From the NCBI GenBank assembly GCA_047602645.1, contig JASGGU010000073.1:1-19735 (forward strand): a stretch of 19,735 bases of DNA. The letters run 5' to 3'. The notes under the pieces are model-generated. The model saw only the letters and a program-made list of their open reading frames with translations. It was not told the DNA's origin and did no database searches. Below are positions 14,095 through 19,735 of this stretch, in pieces (the stretch's first letter is position 1; each line of letters opens with the position of its first letter). The position numbers and the translations under genes are program-made. This DNA comes from JAEYFP01 sp047602645. GTDB taxonomy: Bacteria > Bacillota > Clostridia > Lachnospirales > Lachnospiraceae.

Positions 14095-15105
14095 ATGAAT
14101 ATAAAGGTTGAAGGCAGTAAGCTTGCCAAAATAAAGAAAATTTTAATTGATAAGGCACTTGTAATTGTCTTGCTGTTTATGATTATCGGTATTATTATAA
14201 TAGAGCCGTCTTTTTTACAGTGGCGTGTATTCACGGATATTATTACACAATCTGCGGTAAAAATGATCTGCGCACTTGGACTGATGTTTCCGCTGCTGAT
14301 TGGAGGAACGGATCTTGCCGGCGGCAGACAGGTAGGCTTGGCGGCGGTGCTTGTGGCATCCATGTCTCAGATGGCCGATTATTCAAATAAATTTTGGCCG
14401 AACCTTCCTGAAATCCCCATTATTATACCGGTTTTGATTACCATTGCGGTTGTAGCGGTGATTGGGTTTGCAAATGGTTTTATGGTTTCAAAATTAAAAA
14501 TGGCTCCATTTATTGCGACCTTCGGTATGTCCACAATTGTTTACGGTATTAATTGTCTTTATTTTGCAAAAAAACCAAACAATTCACAGCCGATAGGGGG
14601 AATCCGTGAGGATCTGAGGTTTTTGAGCAGCTATAAGCTGTTCGGGCAGATCAGTCTTTTGGTTGTAATTGCAGTGATTGCAGTGATTATCGTTTGGTTT
14701 GTATTAAATAAAACGGTATTCGGAAAGAACATTTACATTGTCGGCGGAAATCCGGAGGCAGCTAAGGTATCGGGTGTAAACGTACATAAGGTCATCATGT
14801 CCGTATTCATTATTGAAAGCTGCTTGGTAGGCTTGGCCGGTATTATGGAAGTGGCAAGAACGGGTGGTGCGAACAGCTCCTATGGAAATGCATATGAATT
14901 TGATGCGATTTCCTCTTGTGTGGTTGGAGGCGTATCACTGAGCGGCGGCATCGGAAAGGTGTCTGGCGCCGCAATCGGAGTCATTATTTTTACCTTTATC
15001 AGTTATGGTCTGGCATTTATCGGAGTGAACTCTAACTGGCAGCTGATCATAAAGGGTATTATCATATGCAGTGCGGTAGCACTTGATATGAGAAAAAATG
15101 CATAA
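14095..15105 (+). CDS. mglC: MglC-like sugar ABC transporter permease
   Basis: A 336-residue integral membrane protein of the BPD_transp_2 family with about 8-10 hydrophobic segments. The motif GGTDLAGGRQVGLAAV (about 65-80) closely resembles the E. coli MglC signature GTDLxxGRQVGLAAV. The C-terminus FIGVNSNWQLIIKG followed by VALD and a basic tail is also MglC-like. The ATG directly follows the stop of the ATPase gene (no spacer), with AAGGAGGAAG inside that gene serving as ribosome binding site, so the two are probably translationally coupled. It completes a binding protein, ATPase and permease set; the ATPase and permease are presumed to work as dimers. Confidence 0.95.
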   Translation: MNIKVEGSKLAKIKKILIDKALVIVLLFMIIGIIIIEPSFLQWRVFTDIITQSAVKMICALGLMFPLLIGGTDLAGGRQVGLAAVLVASMSQMADYSNKFWPNLPEIPIIIPVLITIAVVAVIGFANGFMVSKLKMAPFIATFGMSTIVYGINCLYFAKKPNNSQPIGGIREDLRFLSSYKLFGQISLLVVIAVIAVIIVWFVLNKTVFGKNIYIVGGNPEAAKVSGVNVHKVIMSVFIIESCLVGLAGIMEVARTGGANSSYGNAYEFDAISSCVVGGVSLSGGIGKVSGAAIGVIIFTFISYGLAFIGVNSNWQLIIKGIIICSAVALDMRKNA

Positions 15106-15130
15106 AAGGAAATAAGGAAGGATTAAAAAG

Positions 15131-16024
15131 ATGAGAAATGTAAGTTTATGTGAAAAATTAGATGTGTCGGCGATTGTGCAGGGTTTTTGGAGACTGGAAG
15201 AATGGAAGCTCACAACGGACGAACTGATTGATTTTATGAATGCATGTATCGAAAAGGGTGTCACAACCTTTGATACAGCGGAAATTTATTCAGACACACG
15301 CTGTGAAAGCCTGATGGGTGAGGCTTTTTCCAAGGAACCTGCAATCAGAAACAAAATCAAGCTCGTTTCTAAAACAGGAATATTTAAAGAATTAATTAAT
15401 GGAGAGCCATTTGGATATTACGATACAAGCTATGATAGAATTTTGAACTCCTGTAAAGAAAGTCTGAAACGTCTCCACACGGATTACCTGGATCTGTATT
15501 TGATCCATCGCGAGGATCCCTGCTTTGATCCGTGGGAAACAGCGAGAGCCTTGAAGGATTTAAAAAAAGAAGGACTGATTAAGGAAGCGGGAGTATCAAA
15601 CTTTGATCCTTTTAAATTTGATGCATTGAATAAAGCAATGGGCGGAGAGCTCGTTACGAATCAAATTGAGTGGAATCCTGTTTGCTTTGAACATTTTAAC
15701 AGTGGCATGATGGATTATCTTGCGGCAAATCAAATTCATCCGATGATCTGGTCACCGCTGGCCGGAGGAAAATTATTTTCAAATGACGATGAGATGTGCA
15801 GAAGGGCTATGAGTAAAATTACTGAAATTGCTCAAAGACACGGAGAAAAACCGGAAACGATTATTTATGCATGGCTGCTTTATCATCCCGTAAAAGCTAT
15901 TCCGCTTTCGGGAAGCAATAAGCTTGAGAGACTGGAGCTTGCAATCAGGGCACTCGAGGTTAAGCTGGAGCATTATGAATGGTATGAGATTTATACGGCA
16001 AGCGGGCAGCAGGTACTGAGATAG
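15131..16024 (+). CDS. Aldo/keto reductase
   Basis: A 297-residue TIM-barrel oxidoreductase of the aldo/keto reductase family (YdhF-like group). The catalytic tetrad is complete: D48 and Y53 in FDTAEIY, K81 in LVSKTG and H126 in YLIHRED. NADPH-contact motifs are present: SNFDP, WSPLAGGKL and IPLSGSNKLERLE. It would reduce a sugar aldehyde or ketone, or oxidise the matching alcohol, using NADP(H). It is the last gene of the operon, 25 bases after the permease and before a strong terminator, so it very likely acts on the imported sugar or on an aldehyde released by the aldolase. The exact substrate is unknown. Confidence 0.9.
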   Translation: MRNVSLCEKLDVSAIVQGFWRLEEWKLTTDELIDFMNACIEKGVTTFDTAEIYSDTRCESLMGEAFSKEPAIRNKIKLVSKTGIFKELINGEPFGYYDTSYDRILNSCKESLKRLHTDYLDLYLIHREDPCFDPWETARALKDLKKEGLIKEAGVSNFDPFKFDALNKAMGGELVTNQIEWNPVCFEHFNSGMMDYLAANQIHPMIWSPLAGGKLFSNDDEMCRRAMSKITEIAQRHGEKPETIIYAWLLYHPVKAIPLSGSNKLERLELAIRALEVKLEHYEWYEIYTASGQQVLR

Positions 16025-16067
16025 CCGGAGACCATAACGGTTGAAGCAAGTCATATTTGTTGAATTT

Positions 16068-16114
16068 AAGCGAAGAAAATGTAAGGGAACTTCATTTTCT
16101 TCGCTTTTATTTTT
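16068..16114 (+). terminator. Terminator at the end of the sugar operon (possibly bidirectional)
   Basis: A 14-bp perfect stem: AAGCGAAGAAAATG at 16068-16081 pairs with CATTTTCTTCGCTT from 16093, with an 11-base loop, followed by a T-rich tract (TTTTATTTTT) to 16114. The A-rich upstream arm gives a weaker T-rich tail on the opposite strand, so the convergent gene at 16222-16530 may use it too. Confidence 0.9.
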
Positions 16115-16221
16115 CATGATCTATTATTTGACAGACATTGCCGGAAAGAGATAAAATATACGAAAGAGCCGCCAAATGAAATAAATGAGTTTTTTCCTAT
16201 TTTAAAACAAAATGATTGCAC

Positions 16222-16530
16222 TTAAGGTACCGCTTTGGAAGAAACCGTCGGCAGATGGCTCAGGTTGTTGTCCTCGCTTCCGTCCGGCAGGGATTTTAAA
16301 TACTCGGAACCGTTTCTGTGGGCGATGCCGACTCCTTTAATTTCTCCGCTTTTGGCAAGATGAACGCCGGTTTCCTTATCTACGATTTTTCCGTCGGAGA
16401 GCTGGTAGCCGGTAACGCGGCCGCTTTCCTTGACAAGTCCGATAATATCGGAAGCATCGCTTTTTGCAGCCGGAATATCATCGAGAGCGTTCATTGCGAG
16501 AGAAGCCGTATAATCATCGGTTGATTTCAT
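16222..16530 (-). CDS. Small DUF3892-type protein of unknown function
   Basis: A 102-residue soluble, acidic protein. The pattern GRVTGYQLSDGKIVDKE, then HLAKSGEIKGVGIAHRNG and SEYLKSLPDGSEDNNL with LPTVS matches, from memory, the DUF3892 family, whose members are small and share a final NL-x-x-LP motif. On the minus strand GGAGG lies just before the ATG at 16528-16530, which supports the start. It is a single-gene unit, convergent with the sugar operon and divergent from the molybdenum cofactor operon. No catalytic residues or membrane segments are visible and the function is unknown. Confidence 0.82.
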   Translation of the reverse strand: MKSTDDYTASLAMNALDDIPAAKSDASDIIGLVKESGRVTGYQLSDGKIVDKETGVHLAKSGEIKGVGIAHRNGSEYLKSLPDGSEDNNLSHLPTVSSKAVP

Positions 16531-16574
16531 ATCATTACCTCCAAATAGTTTTAGTGGGATACTGAAAATAGTAT

Positions 16575-16602
16575 TTGTGATTTCCTAAAAAATATGTATC
16601 AA
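16575..16602 (+). promoter_or_regulatory. Weak candidate promoter of the molybdenum cofactor operon
   Basis: TTGTGA at 16575-16580 and TATCAA at 16597-16602 are separated by 16 bases; each matches the sigma-A consensus at 4 of 6 positions. It is the best candidate I found between the divergent genes. Confidence 0.3.
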
Positions 16603-16628
16603 TTCTTTGCGGCAGGGTGCTGAAGAAT
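16602..16628 (+). other. Stem-loop in the moaC leader
   Basis: ATTCTT at 16602-16607 pairs with AAGAAT at 16623-16628, and GGCA at 16611-16614 pairs with TGCT at 16618-16621 around a GGG loop. It lies about 40 bases before the moaC start. It is small and lacks a recognisable molybdenum cofactor riboswitch fold; it may be incidental. Confidence 0.3.
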
Positions 16629-16666
16629 GAGAAATCTTTTACAGATAACAAAGACAGGAGGCAGAA

Positions 16667-17149
16667 ATGAATACGAAAAACAAATTAACACATTTTAATA
16701 AAGAAGGAAATGCGATTATGGTTGATGTCTCTCAAAAAAAGATCACTGGAAGGGAGGCTTTGGCATCCGGGAAGATTTTTGTAAGCAGGGAGGTAATGGA
16801 GGCAATCCGGGGCGGCGGCTCTAATAAAGGAGACGTGCTCGGTGTCGCAAGGGTTGCCGGCATGATGGCTGTTAAGCAAACGAGCACCCTGATTCCTATG
16901 TGTCACCCACTCCCGATTGATCGGTGTGGCATCGAGTTTATTTGTGATGAAAATGAAAACACGGTTACTGCATCATGTACGGTAAAGATGGAGGGAAAGA
17001 CCGGCGTTGAAATGGAGGCTTTGACAGGAGTATCTGTGGCATTGCTGACGGTTTATGATATGTGTAAGGCGATCGATAAGCGAATGATAATTTCGGACAT
17101 CCGCCTTATTAAAAAGACGGGCGGAAAGAGTGGAGAGTTTTATGCTTGA
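16667..17149 (+). CDS. moaC: Cyclic pyranopterin monophosphate synthase MoaC
   Basis: The 160-residue enzyme performs the second half of the first step of molybdenum cofactor synthesis, turning the MoaA product into cyclic pyranopterin monophosphate. Conserved residues align with E. coli MoaC: K54 in NKGDVLGVARVAG (E. coli K51), H80 in MCHPLPI (H77), D131 and K134 in VYDMCKAIDK (D128, K131), and the EMEALTGVSVALLT motif. AGGAGG at 16656-16661 precedes the ATG. It is the first gene of a four-gene operon and overlaps moaA by 8 bases (ATGCTTGA), suggesting coupled translation of the two enzymes that act together. Confidence 0.96.
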   Translation: MNTKNKLTHFNKEGNAIMVDVSQKKITGREALASGKIFVSREVMEAIRGGGSNKGDVLGVARVAGMMAVKQTSTLIPMCHPLPIDRCGIEFICDENENTVTASCTVKMEGKTGVEMEALTGVSVALLTVYDMCKAIDKRMIISDIRLIKKTGGKSGEFYA

Positions 17150-18146
17150 CGCAAGGGGCAGGGAAATAAACTATATTAGAATTTCGGTAACAGACCGCTG
17201 TAACCTGCGGTGCGGCTACTGCATTCCCAAAGAGGGCGTGCGGCTTTGTGCGCATGAGGATCTTTTGAACTTCGAGGAGATAGAACGGCTTGTACGCATG
17301 TTTGCAGGGATAGGCATTCGGTTTGTGAAGCTGACGGGCGGCGAGCCGTTTATCAGAAAAGATTTTATGAAGCTGGCCCATCGGATCAAAGATATTCCGG
17401 GAATGGAAAAGTTGACGGTCACGACAAATGGAACGTTTCTTCTGCCGGAAACGGTGCCGCAGATCCTGAACTGTTTTGATGGGATCAATGTCAGTCTTGA
17501 TGCATTGGACAGAGTAATTTATGAAGCACTGTCAGGTGCCGACGGATTTGACAGAGTATATAACGGACTGCTGTTGTTGATAGAAGAAAACGACTTGAGA
17601 AAAAAGCCGGTTTCTATCAAGCTGAATTGTGTCCTGACCGGACAAAACAAGAAGGAAATTGTAAAAATTGCCGGATTTGCGAAATCTCGGAAACTGGCGG
17701 TACGTTTTATCGAGCTGATGCCTGTCGGACTTGGCAAAGAATTTTTGGAAAGGGAACAATTGCCATTGCAGGAGGCGGAGGCAAAGAGGCTCATAGAAGA
17801 AGCTTACGGACCGTTGACATTGCTTCATGAAAAATACGGAATAGGCCCTGCTGTTTATTATGCATTAGAAGGCTTTCAGGGAAAAGTTGGATTTATCAGC
17901 GCACTTTCACATAAATTCTGCAGCGGATGCAACCGCATTCGCCTGACTGCGGACGGCTATCTGAAAACTTGTCTGCAATATGAAAGCGGCATAGATTTGC
18001 GAGAGTTGTTAAGGAATGGAAAAACAAATGAGGAAATCAGGCAGGCTGTTTTGCGGACAGTATGGAATAAGCCGTCGGAGCATGCGTTTTCAGAACAGGA
18101 AATTTTGAACGGGGAAAATCGATGTATGTCGGAAATCGGGGGATGA
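17142..18146 (+). CDS. moaA: GTP 3',8-cyclase MoaA (radical SAM)
   Basis: The 334-residue radical SAM enzyme converts GTP to 3',8-cyclo-dihydro-GTP. The N-terminal cluster motif is C20, C24, C27 (RCNLRCGYC), followed by the GGEP motif in KLTGGEPFIRKDF. The second iron-sulfur cluster is bound by C260, C263 and C277 in the expected CX2CX13C spacing, and the protein ends in the functional GG. The ATG at 17142 is preferred to a GTG at 17130 because it places the conserved D-x-x-GR-x-I-x-Y-x-R-I-SVTDRC start as in other MoaA proteins and GGAGAG lies 4 bases before it. All parts needed for activity are present. Confidence 0.96.
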   Translation: MLDARGREINYIRISVTDRCNLRCGYCIPKEGVRLCAHEDLLNFEEIERLVRMFAGIGIRFVKLTGGEPFIRKDFMKLAHRIKDIPGMEKLTVTTNGTFLLPETVPQILNCFDGINVSLDALDRVIYEALSGADGFDRVYNGLLLLIEENDLRKKPVSIKLNCVLTGQNKKEIVKIAGFAKSRKLAVRFIELMPVGLGKEFLEREQLPLQEAEAKRLIEEAYGPLTLLHEKYGIGPAVYYALEGFQGKVGFISALSHKFCSGCNRIRLTADGYLKTCLQYESGIDLRELLRNGKTNEEIRQAVLRTVWNKPSEHAFSEQEILNGENRCMSEIGG

Positions 18147-18150
18147 AGAA

Positions 18151-18654
18151 ATGAAGATCAAAAAAATGAGAGCATCCATTATCATATCCAGCGATTCCGG
18201 CTATCAGGGGACAAGGGAGGATTTGAGCGGCCCTGTAATCCGGGAGATTTTAGAGCGGAGCGGTTATGAGATCATAGAACAGGTGCTGCTGCCGGACGAG
18301 CAGGAGTTGTTGTCTGAGAAGCTGAAGGAGATCTGCGACAGCAGACAAGCGGACTTACTCATTACAACCGGAGGAACCGGCTTTTCGGGGCGGGACCGGA
18401 TGCCCGAGGCGACAAAGGCCGTCATAGAAAAGGAAGTGCCGGGAATCCCGGAGGCGATGCGTGCCTACAGCATGCAGCTTACGAAGCGTGCAATGTTAAG
18501 CAGAGGAACGGCCGGTATCCGAAACAGGACATTAATTATCAATCTGCCGGGTAGTCCGAAGGCCGTCCGGGAATGTCTGGAATATATTTTGCCGGAATTA
18601 GAGCACGGACTGGAAGTACTGATCGGAGAAGCGCACAACTGCGCAAGGGAATAA
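18151..18654 (+). CDS. MogA/MoaB-family molybdopterin adenylyltransferase-like protein
   Basis: A 167-residue MoCF-domain protein, the normal size for MogA/MoaB. Typical motifs are ISSDSGYQG near the start, LLITTGGTGFSGRDRMPEAT in the centre (substrate-binding loop with conserved D), the long helix region with EAMR, and LPGSPKAV near the end. Such proteins adenylylate molybdopterin before metal insertion by MoeA. The start is 4 bases after the moaA stop, with GGGGG at 18138-18142 as ribosome binding site. Whether it acts as MogA or is the less active MoaB form cannot be decided from the sequence alone. Confidence 0.92.
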   Translation: MKIKKMRASIIISSDSGYQGTREDLSGPVIREILERSGYEIIEQVLLPDEQELLSEKLKEICDSRQADLLITTGGTGFSGRDRMPEATKAVIEKEVPGIPEAMRAYSMQLTKRAMLSRGTAGIRNRTLIINLPGSPKAVRECLEYILPELEHGLEVLIGEAHNCARE

Positions 18655-18667
18655 CAGGAGGAGTAAT

Positions 18668-19099
18668 ATGGGAATAGTACGTGCGGTCTGCATCAGTGAA
18701 AAAAGAGGAACTGTTAAAAAGAATATAACAACCTGCCGTTTGATTGAGAATTATGGGTTGGAACATGATGCCCATGCGGGGGATTGGCACAGACAGGTAA
18801 GCCTTCTGTCCTATGAAAAAATAGAGGAATTCAAAGAAAAAGGAGCACCGGTGGAGGAGGGTTCCTTTGGTGAAAATCTAGTAGTGGAGGGTTTTGATTT
18901 TAAGAACCTGCCGGTAGGGACAAGACTTAAATGCAGAGATGTCCTGCTGGAGTTGACACAAATCGGAAAGGAATGCCATAGCGGCTGTGAGATATACAAA
19001 ATTATGGGTGACTGTATTATGCCGCGTGAGGGGGTATTTGCAAGAGTCCTGCACGGAGGGACGATTTCCGAAGGGGATGTGATGACGGCGGTTATATAA
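18668..19099 (+). CDS. MOSC-domain protein
   Basis: A 143-residue stand-alone MOSC domain, a fold found at the C-terminus of molybdenum cofactor sulfurases and in YiiM-type proteins. Visible motifs are LEHDAHAGDWHRQVSLLS, GSFGENLVVEG, and the region ELTQIGKECHSGC with the family's conserved cysteine, then REGVFARVLHGG. The good AGGAGGAG site at 18656-18663 precedes the ATG, 13 bases after the stop of the preceding gene. As the last gene of the operon it probably handles or modifies the finished cofactor; the reaction of such small MOSC proteins is not well defined. It ends 6 bases before the stop of the convergent AraC-type gene, and no strong terminator lies between them. Confidence 0.9.
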   Translation: MGIVRAVCISEKRGTVKKNITTCRLIENYGLEHDAHAGDWHRQVSLLSYEKIEEFKEKGAPVEEGSFGENLVVEGFDFKNLPVGTRLKCRDVLLELTQIGKECHSGCEIYKIMGDCIMPREGVFARVLHGGTISEGDVMTAVI

Positions 19100-19105
19100 C
19101 GCTTT

Positions 19106-19735
19106 TTAAAGCTTGGCGTAGGCGGACGGTGAGATTCCGGTTATCTTTTTAAAAATCTTACTGAAATAATACTCGTCTTTAAAACCCACGAGTGCGGCGA
19201 TTTCGTAGGATTTCATATCAGTAGCGACCAAAAGCTCCTTGGCACGGTTGATCCGCAGCGTATTTAAGTATTGGAAAATCGTCGTTCCCATACACTTTTT
19301 GAATACGCGATTGAGATAGTCAAAGTTTGTTTCAAGCGCTTCTTCAATAGATCCTCCTGTGATCTTTTTGTGATAAGAGGAATGCAGGTAGCTTAGGAGA
19401 AGCTGCATTTTTTTGTTTGCATTGGTGCTGATGCCAAAAATCGATTCTCCGAGAACGGAACGGGTGAACACATTCGAAATCTCTACAAGGATTTCAAGAA
19501 GCTTGCAGGCAGTTAAAAGCCGGTATTGCTCCATGTCGTATTCATAAATCCGGATTCCCTCGCTGAACAGCGTGAAAATTCGTATTAAGGCCTGCCCGTC
19601 ATTAATCGAAAAATGCTTGGGCAAGTAAAGATAATCCTTACGCGAGACGGTGCCGGTATCTGCTTTTTTTAATTCAATGCCGGAAAAATGCACATAGTAA
19701 TAGTCACAGGGACTTTTGTCAAAGCCGATGTGATG
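19106..19735 (-). CDS. AraC-family transcriptional regulator, 5' end outside the window
   Basis: Transcribed leftward; the frame is open to the right edge, so the N-terminus is missing. The visible 209 codons begin with HHIGFDKSPCDYYYVHFSG, typical of the end of an AraC-type cupin sensor domain. The C-terminal part (about the last 95 residues) holds both AraC helix-turn-helix units: SIEEALETNFDYLNRVFKKC and SYEIAALVGFKDEYYFSKIF, then KKITGISPSAY. A GTG at 19691-19693 is internal and not the true start. It converges on the molybdenum cofactor operon and probably controls genes beyond the window; a role in cofactor synthesis is not indicated. The sensor suggests a small-molecule, often sugar, ligand. 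Confidence 0.9.
   Translation of the reverse strand, partial: HHIGFDKSPCDYYYVHFSGIELKKADTGTVSRKDYLYLPKHFSINDGQALIRIFTLFSEGIRIYEYDMEQYRLLTACKLLEILVEISNVFTRSVLGESIFGISTNANKKMQLLLSYLHSSYHKKITGGSIEEALETNFDYLNRVFKKCMGTTIFQYLNTLRINRAKELLVATDMKSYEIAALVGFKDEYYFSKIFKKITGISPSAYAKL

Noticed and set aside
16318..16524. 68-codon plus-strand frame inside the DUF3892-type gene
   Set aside because: The minus-strand gene has a good ribosome binding site and family motifs; the plus frame has neither.
16540..16666. Molybdenum cofactor riboswitch before moaC
   Set aside because: Only a small hairpin is visible in about 130 bases; I could not find the multi-stem layout expected of the Moco RNA motif.

Overview
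The window reads as a low-GC Gram-positive chromosome of the class Clostridia, most likely Lachnospiraceae or a close relative. The evidence is strong AGGAGG-type ribosome binding sites, lipobox lipoproteins as sugar-binding proteins, YesM/YesN-type sensor systems, short operons with overlapping genes, and intrinsic terminators with T-runs. The family-level placement is inference. I saw no phage genes, insertion sequences, CRISPR array, rRNA or tRNA.

Region 1 (1-957) holds the last codons of an MglC/RbsC-type sugar permease and a short-chain dehydrogenase of the polyol/ketose type, closed by a terminator. Region 2 (995-7346) is a sensory operon: a sugar-binding lipoprotein with no adjacent transporter genes, two consecutive YesM-type histidine kinases, and an AraC-type response regulator. 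The first kinase keeps its phospho-accepting histidine motif, but its ATP-binding domain has lost the N-box asparagine and the DxGxG motif. The second kinase is intact. The pair therefore looks like a pseudokinase plus an active kinase, which is the most unusual feature of the window.

Region 3 (7347-8392) is poor in long genes. It holds a 27-residue single-pass membrane peptide with a very strong ribosome binding site, a GC-rich structured stretch behind it, a short start-less open frame, and a 122-residue four-helix membrane protein with an internal duplication.

Region 4 (8330-16114) is a sugar uptake and catabolism locus. A GntR/HutC repressor gene is divergent from an operon coding for a PfkB kinase, a class II aldolase, an MglB-like binding protein, MglA-like ATPase, MglC-like permease and an aldo/keto reductase. 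Two near-identical 19-bp sites, one just after each divergent promoter, are good candidates for the repressor's operators. No sugar isomerase is present. An aldo/keto reductase plus the polyol-type dehydrogenase of region 1 could replace one (aldose to alditol to ketose), followed by the kinase and aldolase; this is a hypothesis.

Region 5 (16222-19735) starts with a convergent small DUF3892-type protein. It continues with a compact molybdenum cofactor operon (moaC, moaA, a MogA/MoaB-family gene and a MOSC-domain gene). It ends with the 5'-truncated (by the window edge) gene of an AraC-type regulator that converges on that operon with a 6-base gap.
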